Assembly: GCF_047948215.1 (NCBI RefSeq)
Contig: NC_134465.1
Location: 11,012,522 to 11,076,521, forward strand
Length of the DNA: 64,000 nt
Direction of reading: 5' to 3'
Source of the DNA: Lycorma delicatula
Taxonomy: Eukaryota; Arthropoda; Insecta; Hemiptera; Fulgoridae
Shown: piece by piece, positions 48,490 through 59,998 of the stretch
Position numbering within the stretch: the stretch's first letter is position 1
Layout: each line of letters starts with the position of its first letter
Notes under the pieces: model-generated
What the model saw: only the letters and a program-made list of their open reading frames with translations
The model's database searches: none
Told to the model about the DNA's origin: nothing
Translations under genes and position numbers: made by a program

Positions 48490-49400
48490 TATATGAAATG
48501 AAAATGCAACACTCAAACAGTTTTTCCTACAAGTGTTCAATGTGAGTACCATTCGTCACATGGTACACCATCCAGCCGATAGGAGAGTTCATCTAATACT
48601 TTAATCACAGAGTCTGGAGTAATTGATGTGACAGCAGCTTCAATCCTACGTCTCAAGTCGACTAGGTCAGCTGGTAACAGTGGCACATGCATTTGATCCT
48701 TTATAAACCCCAAAGAAAAAAAATTGCACACGGTCAGATTGGGTGATCGTGGAGGCCACGGCAAAAGAACCCTGTGATCTGGTCCTTAGTGACCGATCTG
48801 GCAGTCAGGAAGAATTTCATTCAACCAATCGCATACAGCATCATGCCAGTGAGGAAGTGCACCATCTTAGGCCAAAGAAATTTTAGCAGTTGTATTTGCA
48901 ATTAAGGAAAGATTTCCTATGACTACGCACAAAAGACTCTTACAAATTCAACATTGTCTTTGGACACACTCGATTGTCCTGTACTCTTCCCTTTACAAAT
49001 ACAGCCAGTGGTTTCATATTGTTTATACCACCTACGATTGTTACTGTTTTCATATTGTTTATACCACCTACGATTGTTACTGTTTTCATATTGTTTATAC
49101 CACCTACGATTGTTACTGTCACTTGGAGGACCTTTACAGAACTTAAAACAGAATGCATGTTGAACGGCAATTACAGAATCACATTTTGTAAACTGCAAAA
49201 TACAGAATGTTTTCAGATGGTGGTGGGGGGTCGCCATCTTTGCTACTAGGGCTTTTAAACAGAAGGTACAGGGAACATTTTATGAGTCTATGCACAGCTA
49301 TAACTGTTTGAGTTGCTCTTTCATTTAATATATAATTAATCAATGTATGTGAAACTTGAGAAATATTACATAACTTTAAAATGGTGATATTAATTTTGAC
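48490..49400 (-). mobile_element. Internally deleted IS630/Tc1-like transposon
   Basis: The minus strand encodes the N-terminal DNA-binding part near 49180-48930 (FCKGPPSDSNNRRWYKQYE, then GCICKGKSTGQSSVSKD) and directly afterwards the catalytic C-terminus: GALPHWHDAVCDWLNEILPD, QIGH, a stop, WPPRSPNLTVCNFF, GFIKDQMHVPLLPADLVDLR and YRLDGVPCDEWYSH. The middle of the protein with the first catalytic Asp is missing. Inside the N-terminal part a 36-bp unit is triplicated. Confidence 0.78.
49015..49119. repeat. 36-bp unit repeated three times within transposase coding sequence
   Basis: Units start at 49015, 49051 and 49087 (catattgtttataccaccta...) and are nearly identical. On the minus strand each encodes the 12 residues NSNNRRWYKQYE, the recognition helix segment that other family members carry once. 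The period is a multiple of three, so the frame is kept. Confidence 0.93.
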
Positions 49401-49719
49401 ACACGCTGTATATTTACAAACATCTAATTGCAACATAATTATGTTTTATATTGCAATATATTTAGTAAAACATAACACAAAAAACCAACAATGCATACGA
49501 ATATCAATTTGCATAACCAATCACATGAGTAATTTAAAATGTTTTTTAAGAAGAAAGCTTTTTTTTATTAAAAAAAAAATATTTGTTCTGTACCAGTGGG
49601 ACCACCAAAGCACTGAACATAATGTGTGTAAATGGTTTGGCTATAGGACTAAATCAAATCACCACTAAATTATACCAAAACACAGCAAACATATATCATA
49701 GTGGTCCTGAAAAATTGTA

Positions 49720-49751
49720 AACCACCCTAATCTGGGTAGATTAGGGTGGTT
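49720..49751. repeat. Perfect fold-back, 14-bp arms
   Basis: aaccaccctaatct at 49720-49733 pairs perfectly with 49738-49751 over the loop gggt. Confidence 0.9.
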
Positions 49752-49879
49752 CCTTCTATCCTCTCCACTCATTATCCTAGATCCTTTTTTTCAGATTTCA
49801 TTTCTTATGGACACAGATCTGACCCTGGTAGGTTTTCCATGCCACAGATGCCAGGACCTGAAAAGGCCGTGCAACCTTG

Positions 49880-50064
49880 GTATTTGACAGGGAGCTGCCT
49901 ATAGACCGACTCAAGAACTCTTTTTTCCTGTCCAATAAGCCAAAACATTGAGAAAATCTCTCGTTTTCCAATTTATCCTGTAAACTATATGACCGCCTGC
50001 CTTCAATTTCTTCATCTCAAAGTGCCCAGTCATCAGAATACAGTTTCCTATCCTTTCGGTCACG
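49880..50064 (-). pseudogene. Broken exon of a KDM2-like JmjC histone demethylase
   Basis: After an acceptor TTTTTGTTTCAG the minus strand reads RDRKDRKLYSDDWAL, a TGA at 50017-50019, then DEEIEGRRSYSLQDKLENER and FSQ. KDM2 proteins (JmjC demethylases of histone H3 lysine 36) have this acidic segment, DEEIEGRR-F-LEEKL, just before the JmjC region; a Gly codon GGA to TGA would explain the stop. Beyond FSQ similarity fades into disordered frames and no donor is clear. No neighbouring KDM2 exons were recognised, so it is a stray or decayed piece. Confidence 0.6.
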
Positions 50065-51584
50065 CTGAAACAAAAATAATTAAAAAGGGCAAATAATTAT
50101 TTGGCAACCGTACTTCGAACAATTACCAGTAAAAACAAAATTTAAATAATACCAGAGATATGTTCTATTAATTATTATGACAAAAGTTAATACTAATAAT
50201 TCTAATAGAAATATTGTTTTAAACTGTAATTTAATACTACCAAATACTAAAAATCATTAAAGTAACACACTTTAAAAATCTTTCCTTGAATGAAAAGTTG
50301 AGAATTCTTAAATGATTATAAAGATATACAAGCTTAATCAATATTTTTTTACTTTTACACAGAATTTTTGTTAACTGTCTTTTTGCTATACAATTCATGG
50401 AAAAATGATCTAAAACTACAATAAACTAATACATTTGTCTGGAATTAAGGAGTTTTATTTAATAATGTCTGAACATTTCACCTTTCAAATACAATATTTT
50501 AATTAAACTGCATTATTTGATGCAGTTTATACAGCTCACTAAATGGGAGTTATTCACTCACAATATGGGTGTATTTAATATTTTTGGATTAACTTAAAAA
50601 TATGTAAGCAGTTTTTAACAGTAAATATTAAAATTGATATAATTAAATAAGTAAATAAATACTAGTAATAAAATCATTAAAATATTTCAAAATCAATTAA
50701 AATGTTTGTATTTTTTATCATAAAAACAATTTTTAGAACATGGTTGAAGAACATGTTACATACAAGAACAAACTTGCATACAATCTGGTTGAAGAATGTT
50801 TTTATGATGAAGATTTTACAACTGAAATGATAAAGTATGCACGGATATGCATGCTATCATCTTTTAAATTGTATACTGTGATTAAAAAAAATTGATGTAA
50901 ATAAGCAATTTAAAAAAAGATGACCATAATGATGCTGTATCTATTGCAATCAGTTTAAATTGTTCAAAGAGTAGTCAACATTATCACCAACTATGACTGT
51001 TCTGTAATGCTACAAGATCCAGTAAAAAACGTATAGCTACTTTAAAAAAGATATCGATAACTAACGTACTTTGTTAAATGAAGTTAAATTAACAACAATT
51101 TCTCAGGGAAGGCCCAATTTCAGCTCAATAAACCAATTGCTGAAGTGTTATTGGATCCACATCCTTTTATAAGTCAATATCTTAAATAAAAATGAAGTAC
51201 ATAATAAAATTAATTTACATATTATCAAAAAAAAATTATTTCTTTCAGTTACTTCTAATGTAATAGTTCAATGGTTGATCTAATTGCACAGTGTAAACGA
51301 ACCACAAATTTCTGTTTGTTTTGTTTTGTTAATCTTGTTATAAGCTAAATTGTATACTTATTTTATATAATTAAAGTCAAATAAACATAAATGCAATCTT
51401 AAAACAAAGTAAAAAATATAATTCATACAATTAAAATTATAAAAAATACAACTAAAATTAAACTGTAACAGTTTTATTAAATATTAAGAAGTCAAAAATT
51501 TATAAAAAGTAAAATTTATTCATAAAGGTAAGAAATAGTAAAAGTTAAGTATTAGTACAGATAAATACAAGAAGTTAAAAAATG
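50065..51584. other. AT-rich sequence, no recognised gene
   Basis: No conserved coding block on either strand between the KDM2-like and filamin-like pieces. Confidence 0.4.
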
Positions 51585-51634
51585 AGAAGAGGATGTGACA
51601 CCCCCAGCACTTGCTGGGGGACACATCCTCTTCT
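51585..51634. repeat. Compound fold-back cutting into a filamin-like exon
   Basis: agaagaggatgtg (51585-51597) pairs with 51622-51634, and inside it cccccagca (601-609 of the same kilobase) pairs with tgctggggg (612-620) around a 2-base loop, leaving 3 and 1 unpaired bases. The right arm is the 3' end of filamin-like coding sequence (RRGC on the minus strand). Confidence 0.9.
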
Positions 51635-51702
51635 TACATTTACAACAAATGGTGAACCAGGAATCGGAAGACCATCATATAGAATATCAATAGTATGTGG
51701 AC
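51622..51702 (-). pseudogene. Filamin-repeat exon fragment (cheerio-like)
   Basis: After an acceptor TTTTTCATTTCAG the minus strand encodes GPHTIDILYDGLPIPGSPF and VVNVRRGC, the end of one immunoglobulin-like filamin repeat (consensus G-Y-V-Y-G-PVPGSPF) and the start of the next linker. Filamins cross-link actin. Coding similarity stops where the fold-back at 51585-51634 begins. No adjacent filamin exons were recognised. GTAAGA inside the AAT-GTA-AGA codons could act as a donor, but the continued match VRRGC suggests it is coding. Confidence 0.7.
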
Positions 51703-52319
51703 CTGAAATGAAAAAGTTGTCAAAAAATGAAATTATTTCAAAACGAAAAATAAAATACACTGCAGTCTAGAGTAAATATTATAAAGAGCTTTAACTTTTA
51801 AAGATGCATATAAATGACCTTTCACTATAGTGTAGAAAATAATGTTTTAACATATAGTTGTTCTTATGAAGGTAAGGCATCCAATGAAGGGATGCCTCCC
51901 ACCAATTGGGGCCAACAAGATTCTTGTCTCACGAGTACCAGTAGGTGTACTTAAAATGGTTTTTTAAACTGTTTTCAAATATGTAGTCGGAATTTCTCCA
52001 TCGCTTACAGATTTTTGTTATTTTAATTTTTTTTAAATATTTTAAACCATTTTTTCGTCCATTTGTCTATTGTCAAGTAAAAGCTCCTAGAACATTGTAA
52101 ATATGATGGGACCAAATGAGCTAACTCAAAGATTAGTGTTGCTACTGTTGTGTAGGTTCAGATGTACATACGTGATCTATTGTAGTACATATTCATCAGA
52201 ACGATGCCAGTTGTGAGATAGTAGTGAACCAGTAAACACATCATTGTGAGTCTTTTATGTATCTGAATTATTGTGTATTACGTATTTACAACTTTATTTC
52301 TTTTAATTAGATGTTAGTT

Positions 52320-53980
52320 ACAAAATGCTTAAGTTTGTTTAAATCATCCTACCAATTTTTGTTATGTATGTGGTGAAGGGACAGTAAGGTGAAACCTTAC
52401 TCCAATAGTAAAAAAGTGTTGTGAACTTTGTTTTGGGTGTAAAATCGGGGACCAAACAAGGGCCTGGGCCACACATATCTATTATTTATCGTGTTCTAGG
52501 CTTCTCGCTGCATGGAAAAATGGCACACACCACATGCCATTTACTATCCCTATGATTTGGAGAGAACCCAAAGATCACACTTCGGACTGTTATTTCTGCT
52601 TAATAAATATTAAAGGGATTACGTCAAAATCAAAACATACAGTGGTGTATCCTAACTTGCAATCTGCAATAAGACCAGTTCCACACTGGAAAGAATTGCC
52701 CATACTAAAGCCTCCAGAGCATGTGACATTAGATGAAGTGAGCTCAAAGTCTGATGGAAGTAAGGAAGAAAAAAAGCAGATTCTGGTGATACAATTTTTG
52801 AACAAAGCAGTTCATCTGAGCCTCATTTGCTGACTCAAGAGAATCTTAACGATCTCATACGAGATTTAAAATTATCCAAAAAAACAGTCTGAAATGCTTG
52901 CTTCCCAGCTAAAAGGACGTTATCTTCTTCAAAAGAATACAAAGATATGTACTTATCGTAATCGTTATTCTGAATTTAAAGACTATTTTTCTGAAGAAAA
53001 TGGCTTAGTGTTTTATAATGACATTTCTTTTCTTATGGAGACACTTTGTAATGAACATAAACAAACAGAATGGCACTTATTCACCGAATACTCTAGAGTT
53101 AGTTTAAAAGTTGTTTCTGCATAATGGCAACAAATTCCCATAGTATCTGCGGCTAACTCTGCTAGTATGAAAGAAACATATGAAAACTTTAAATTTATAT
53201 TGGAAAAGCTTCAATATTCAGTGTATGAATGGAATATTTGTGGTGATTTGAAGGTAATTGCACTTATTCTTGGTTTGCAGCTCAGTTACACAAAGTACTG
53301 CTGTTTTTTTGTGTAAATGGGATAGTAGGGACAGACAAAACCATTTCCTTAGAAAAAAAGTGGCCTAAACGCGAATCACTCATTCTTGAACAGAAAGATG
53401 TGAAACATGACCCATTGTGTAATCTTAAAAATGTGCATCTACCTACGTTACCCATCAAACTAAGATTAATGAAGAATTTTGTCAAGGACATGGACAATAC
53501 TCGTGGTTTCATGTACGTATAACAGAAGTTTCCTAAAATTAGTGATGTAAAAAATTAAAGGAGGAATATTTGTGGGTCCACAAATATGACCACTAATGCA
53601 TGATGAAAAGTTTGAGGAAATATTGAATCCACCAGAGAAAACAGATTGGCAAACATTCAAAAATGTTACTCAAGAGTTTTTTGGGAAATCGAAAGGAGGA
53701 AAATTACCGTGATACTGTCAATGATCTTTTAAAAATTTGGGTTATAATATGTTCGTAAAGGCACACTTCCTGCACTTACACCTAGATTTCTTCCCAGAAA
53801 ATCTTGGCACAGTGAGCAATGAGAATGAGGTACACTTTCATCAGATTTCAGCTATGGAAAAGATGTATCAAGGAAAATGGAATCCTAATATGCTGGCCGA
53901 TTATTGTTGGACCATCAAGAGGAATGCTGCACAATCAAAATATAGCAGAAAATCATCATTTCTTACTTTCTAGATAAGTC
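52320..53980 (+). pseudogene. Decayed member of a widespread arthropod repeat-like gene family
   Basis: The plus strand reads FCYVCGEGTVR, KKCCELCFGCKIGDQTRAWA, MPFTIPMIWREPKDHTSDCY, VYPNLQSAIRPVPHWKELPI, then after frame changes ASQLKGRYLLQKNTKICTYR, SEENGLVFYNDI, ETYENFKFILEKLQYSVYEW, NICGDLKVIAL, KYCCFF, LPTLPIKLRLMKNFVKDMDN, and near the end FHQISAMEKMYQGKWNPNML with ADYCWTIKRN. This order matches a large family of uncharacterised, multi-copy arthropod proteins with an N-terminal Cys-rich module, probably transposon-derived. At least six stops or frame breaks. Function unknown. Confidence 0.75.
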
Positions 53981-55590
53981 AAATATTTGAATATTGTGTA
54001 ATTAAGAAAAAGTATTAAAAGTATTCAAAAAGTATTAAAATGTTTGAAATTATAGATGCCTGTCTCTCAGAAACCTTGTGTAATGGGAAAAAACCGATAT
54101 CAGATTTAAATTCAATAGAAAAAATACTATTAGAAATACATATTTTTCTTCCTAGGGAAAAAAAAATTACTTTTTATTCCCCAATGTTATTACTTAAATA
54201 TGAAGAGTTAGGAAATCTAAAATTTTTGACATGAGTTGAGTAAAAAGAGTAACAAAGGAGGGTAAGTGAGAATAACTAAAAAAAAAGAGATCCTAACATA
54301 ATTTTTCATACGAATTTAGATTATAAAAGAGCTCAGTCACCACAGATTTATTTTTATTAGATAATCCGTTGAAAGAACAACAAATTTTTCATTGTTTTTC
54401 TTGAAGGAGATAAATTTTAAACAGTTGATAACTTTAAATATGGTAGTTCCAAACAAAACAATTTTAATGGCAAACCAAGACAAATTTACACTGAATGGAC
54501 ACTTTCATCATAACACTTTCAGAAACTCTTCTGACCTTCCAAGGACATCAAGAAGTTGACAAATATAATAAATTGATTTATCACACATAACAAAATGAAT
54601 TTATCAAATTATTGTAACAAATACACAGATCACTTCCTCATGTCCCTGTGCATGTGTAAATTGTATGGCCACAACAAATAAAAATCACCTTGCACGCCTT
54701 ATCTAACATAAGTAAAATATTCAAAAATAACAAACTTAAAACAACAGAAAATTTGACTTTTCTCATGTGTAAATCAAAATTACATATTGTGTAATTTTGA
54801 TTTTAATACTTTTAAATTGAAGTAGAATTTTTCCTGATGATGGTCGAACGACAGAAAGTACATGAAAAAGCACAGACGAATTGTCGGTAAGGTTGAATTT
54901 TGACAAATTTTATTAATACATAAATAATCTTATATACCGACGTTGTCACGATTGTAACATCAAACATTATTTGCATCTCTATCCCTCTTGACAAACCGTT
55001 TTCTTTGTTACTTATTTAGAAATGACTGTGGAATTAAACCCGTTAAAATAATAAGCGACCTTGAAAAAAAAACTATTTTTTCCTTTTTTTAAAATTCCTT
55101 TAAACATATTTTCACACACACCCACTGACAGAGAGAGATAGCACAAAATTGAAAGGTTTCTTGGGTTTACGTACTAAAAACACAAAAGGTACTTTTGGCC
55201 GCATGAACTGGAATACAAGTGAAAAATATGTTTATATTACTTTTATTGCAGTATTAAAACCTTCTCAGAAACTACATATTTAAAGATGAAGAAGAAATAC
55301 ATAAAAGGATATATGAAATAAATGTCAGAACTTGCCGGGAATCGAACAACAGTTATAAGGTAACTGTGCCGGTTTTAACGATGGAACTATTGTACTCAAC
55401 ATTATGATTTGATTCGGTAAGTAGCAGTTCCGGTCAATATTAATACAAAGTACTTCTCCTCCTTTCTTCCTTCTCTACGTCAATCACTTCCCCTTCAAAC
55501 TTATTGTAACAAGCCCTACACACACTTGAGCATACATGTAGTTAAATGTATTTGGACATTTTTTATACACTGAAAAAACATTTATCATAA
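53981..55590. other. Unassigned sequence; fold-back and tRNA-like relic; CpG content changes here
   Basis: 54771-54803 is a perfect hairpin (14-bp arms aaatcaaaattaca, 5-base loop). On the minus strand 55395-55331 resembles a tRNA: tagttccatcgttaaaac as D-arm-like and gttcgattcccggc as T-loop-like B box, with an anticodon-like 5-bp stem cagtt. Acceptor and T stems do not pair, so it is a tRNA pseudogene or SINE head, not a tRNA gene. CpG becomes frequent from about 54840. Confidence 0.5.
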
Positions 55591-55597
55591 AGATAAA

Positions 55598-55665
55598 GAT
55601 GCTACGATTTGCCGATGATATAGTAATTCTAGCCGAGAGTAAAAAGGATTTAATTACATTAAATT
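55598..55665 (+). mobile_element. Small LINE reverse-transcriptase fragment
   Basis: The segment encodes MLRFADDIVILAESKKDL, the catalytic FADD motif of the endonuclease-RT LINE seen at 41520-45361. Similarity stops on both sides. Confidence 0.75.
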
Positions 55666-58600
55666 ATCGCAAATAAAAATATTAATTTTTACCTTTTTAT
55701 CGAAAAACAGAATAAAATTTTCTTAACATTTTTTTACAAAAACACTTAGAAAAGCATTTTTCAGGAATTTTATACGATCGCCAACTTAGCGATATCGTTG
55801 TTAAAAATAAGTATTATCGCTTGTAAACCTATTTAGATATCGATTTGAGAGTAATTGCAGTATCTGCTTTACGTTCTACTGTATAAAGCAAATTGGACAC
55901 GCATTAATAAAAAAAATAAAAAGGACACAAAACAAAATAAACTTTTAAAACCTCCTCGTGGAAACAGAATTCTTACGTAAAGTTACGAACCGCACCAAAC
56001 AAATCCTAACTTTAAATACGGATAAAAGTTTTGCAATCCGCTTCTCAGGAAGACAAATATTGCGAGTAACATTTCCGTCGTCTACATTACGTAAAAGTTT
56101 TAGACTTATAAGTCCAAACGATTCGATTACTTTTAAGACCGTTTTGGTTCATAAATATTAGTTCGTAAGAAGTAGAAAAGCGGTCTGTCATACACAGATC
56201 GTTGAACACTTGTTGCGATTTGAATTAATAGCCTAATAAAAGTAAATAACAATAAATACTGTAGAAACGAATCGTTTTTTTATTTGATGTTTTCATTCGG
56301 CGCCGACCGAATCGACTTATTTATAAATTGATTACTTGGCAGCTATATTTTAGGTTACATCAACTCTGACAAACCGCGACAGACGATAAAGTATTATACA
56401 AATACCGGTAAGGAGTAACAAATCGAGTAACCCGGTCGGTACATTACTGCAATTTAGCTTCAATTTCTTTTTCTTTTATGTCTGTACAACTTTTCTGAAA
56501 CAAATTATTCCGCTTTAATGAGAAAAGGCCACTTTTGTCTTAAATGCCACACGTCCCCCGATCTAAGCAACGTATCGATACGAATAAATAAGGGCATTAA
56601 CGGGTTTTCATCTAGCTTAATGAAAAATCGTGAGGTCTTTTGACTTTTATGGCGAGATTTTAACGACCGAGAATGCTGTTCAATTGCCGCTTTTAATAGC
56701 GCATCTTAAAAACCGCAATTACAATTGTTATTTTTACATTTAGGGGCCGGTAGAAAATGTTTGATTCTCGATGCGGTCGCTGGACGAAAAGCTTTGAAAA
56801 TCAACGATACCATTTTTTATGAAAATAGTTCGAAAATTTGACGGGTCGAAGAGGTCCAAACCAAACGGAGGCAGAAGAGGGATTTTTGTGGCAGTATCTT
56901 ATAAACGACTCGGTCGGTGAACTTATACGTATTTTGTTTTAACCGATTTGGTTTAATATTATAGGGTTAGGTAGAAGGCAAAAAAGTAATACGAAGATAA
57001 ATATATATATATATAAAACAGTTCATTAAGAATGTAGAATTTAGAAAATACATACATGAAGGTCCAAAAAAAGGCGAAGAGTAACATCACACCAGTCAAT
57101 CGAAGTGATGACAAAAAATAAAATAAAAGAAGTTATCGGAGTATATAGCAATATTAAACGAGACAAGAGAGCGATAACACATTCAATCAGTTTTTTCTTT
57201 CAAGAAAGGTTTTTTTTTTAAAAAAGGCCAAAATAAAAAATAATACTATTCATAAATTCTTTAAATTTCGACTTTGTGAAATTCGGTTGATTCAGAAACT
57301 TTTTCAAATTGTTATTTGGCGGAGATTATTTATTAGTTTTTTATAAGCGTTCATCAATTTAAAAAAAAAAAAAAAAATATTTTTATCTGTAATATAAGCA
57401 GTATTAAAAATAAAAATGTCCGTATAGACCGTTCTCAAGAAACGTAAAAGTGAAGCGAGTGTTCCGATTAAAATAAAAAGAATATCGCTCAAGGTAGTCG
57501 GTTAACTTCTACTAAACTTTAAGGAAGTCAGAAAATATTTCTTATAGCTTTTAAACAATTTGCCTTTTAACTTTCCACAAAAAAATACTTCAATACCGGA
57601 GAAAACAGTCAAAATGAGACTCTTATAAATATTTTAAACGAATGATGTACAAAAAAAGCATATATAAAAGAGAAAAACCCCACTTACGAAACCTAGAATC
57701 GTTAATCGCCCCGGTATATCACAAAGCCCGCGCTATTTAAAACAATAAATTTATTTCGGAGCAAAAATAATTCAAACTTCAAAAAACTCCTAACTTAGAC
57801 GTAAATAAAATTACTTTTAACGTAAGTAGAAAATACGTAGTTTGTTTATGTTGAAATAAAAATCACGGTTCAAGGAGTTTAATTTAATTAACTAGCTGTA
57901 ATAACCGAAGGATATTTACGTTTTTAAAAAGTAAATATTTAAAATATAAATAAAATTAATATAACTAATGAATTCCCCAAAAATTCCGATTAAGAAAATT
58001 ATAACCTAAAAAACATACGGACAAAAACGTTTTAAAAGAGTAAGAATGATTTTTACGATCGGTGGGATTTTATTATGTTAATAAAAGTTTTTCGTGGAGT
58101 GCATGTTCAGGTAAAAAAGATACACCAAAGTCGCAAATTTTCTCATCTATTAGACGCACAGGAATGAAAAATTGTAACCGCAAAAAGGAGGCTTCTAGAA
58201 AACTATTATTCTTGATCGACAAAATATTTTAGGTTAAAACCACAAAATCAAACTATACGGACGATTCCCTCGATATATTATGTAATTAGGACGAATCTGA
58301 GGTCATACTCGGCTTTAATTTCTTTGTCGTATAGTATCCGCATTTGAAATTACTTTTTACGGGTGAAGACAATCCTTTATATGCCCGCTTGCAAATAAAT
58401 TAAATATTAATAGAATTTTTTTGTTACTATTATTAAATAATTCGATTTAAAGTAATTTAATTTTAGACTGAATTAATTAAAAATTTTTTTTATTATTTTC
58501 ATGGTCTTCGAAACAACTAAATAATTAACCCCGATTAATTTGTACTCATATTAATACAGTAAAATAAGCTTCAACACGATCGCCCCCTGCCCCTCTAGCA

Positions 58601-59640
58601 AATCTATAAAAATGATTATTCTACTGAATAATCGTCAAAATTTTTCCGTCAAATCTGATACAGAAAGAAGTATAACAAATAATTTGATTTTATCAAATAT
58701 TATTAGTTTTACGCTCTTCTACACGCTTTTGTTTCTGCGCTAATCTTTTCATGTCAGAGTTCTTCTTACAGTTTCTAGATCTACCTTGGCATATTAACTA
58801 CATCTAATGCGTTTACGGAAATACGCAATAGAAACTAATCGATAGCCTGCCTACCACGACTGTTCGAAGACTAATACGCTAAATTTTCAAACTGCATGAA
58901 ATAAGCGTGTCAAGTGTAGGGTAAATTGTTCTACAACCGAAGAAAAAAATTGAGATTTTTTGCTGGTTTTTTTCTCAGTCGATAATAAATACAAAAATCG
59001 AAAGCTTGTGAATGGTGGATGGTAGTGAAGAATGGAAAACATTTTAGCATATTCCGGCGGCTAATAAATATATATATATGTTTGTATATTATTGAAAAAT
59101 GGAACAAACTAAAGCTAGAAAGAAATGGCCTATTTGAATTCGATTTAAATTGCGATAAAAAAAATTCTAAAGGTTTACGCACGTATGGACTGAAAAAATA
59201 TTTTTAAGTTAATTACTTTAACAACGAACTATTATTTAATTTCTTTACATAAAACTTAATTCTTTACAAATATCGCGCGCGCGCAACACACACGTAATCT
59301 CATTCGATAGATTTAATAATTTTTTCTGAATGTTTACTTTCCCCTTATATTTATGACCGTTATTACGAAAAATACATTGACGTTGCGTAATTTCTTTGTA
59401 ATAAGAATTTAAGATATAAATCCACACGGATATGTTATAAATTAATAAATGAAATAAAAGGTTTTCTTTTATTTAATATTAAAAAAATACATTTTGACAC
59501 ATTAGGTCATCGTAAATAATTTATGGCTAACAACTACGCGTTTTTGATTTGTTTTTTTTTTGCTTCATCTGAAAACAAACTATCATTCTTTTGATTATAT
59601 TTTAAACTAACTTTACCCATCGTACGTATATGTTATAAGG
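55666..59640. other. CpG-rich intergenic sequence, nearly featureless
   Basis: No gene or complete repeat was recognised. The composition differs from the first 54 kb: CpG is common (8 in 56281-56400, 7 in 57661-57780 and 7 in 58261-58380). A sequence at about 57077-57115 (caccagtcaatcgaagtgat before aaaaaa) resembles the 3' end of the local LINE and may be another tail. A GC alternation cgcgcgcgc lies at about 59275-59284. Confidence 0.5.
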
Positions 59641-59910
59641 AGATGTAAGTGTTTACTTGCAGTTCTGTGAATAAACAACGGTAAACCAAATACTTGACAA
59701 GTATTCTCTTTACTTGTAAAATAGGGAAGTGAATAACCTTTACTTATCAAGCGTTTACTTGTAACTATACGCAATTACTGATTCCGGTCAGACTTTACTT
59801 AAAACGAGTGAATAAAATCCTAAGTTCGGAAGAGTATTCAAGTATTTACCGGTAGAATTTCAAGGTAGCTATTTAGTAATCTTATCAAACTTTCTAGATT
59901 AACTTTTTAG

Positions 59911-59967
59911 ATAGGGAATCTTGGAGAGCTGCATCAAACCAGTCAAATGACTGAAGACAAAAAAAAA
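59911..59967 (+). mobile_element. LINE 3' tail insertion of about 57 bp
   Basis: atagggaatcttggagagct to the A-run matches the last bases of the LINE at 45305-45360 almost exactly (codons for WRAASNQSND and a stop, then RQKKK-like A tail). Before it, atcaaactttctagattaac... and after it, atcaaactttcatttaattt... form a worn target duplication of about 27 bp. Confidence 0.85.
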
Positions 59968-59998
59968 TCAAACTTTCATTTAATTTTTTATACTTGGT

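Larger units (their letters stand above)
48225..49625. repeat. Inverted-repeat pair flanking a transposase relic
   Basis: The reverse complement of about 48225-48310 (gaagaaagtttattat..., ttgttctttaccaatgggtc) resembles 49540-49625 (gaagaaagctttttttt..., ttgttctgtaccagtgggac). They enclose the IS630-like transposase remnant. They could be long terminal repeats of that element or two oppositely oriented copies of another repeat. Confidence 0.5.

Noticed and set aside
48919..49249. Plus-strand frames with a repeated hydrophobic peptide
   Set aside because: They are antisense of the triplicated transposase unit; the minus-strand reading has clear family similarity.
55331..55395. Functional tRNA gene
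   Set aside because: Acceptor and T stems do not pair and the base 5' of the supposed anticodon is not T.
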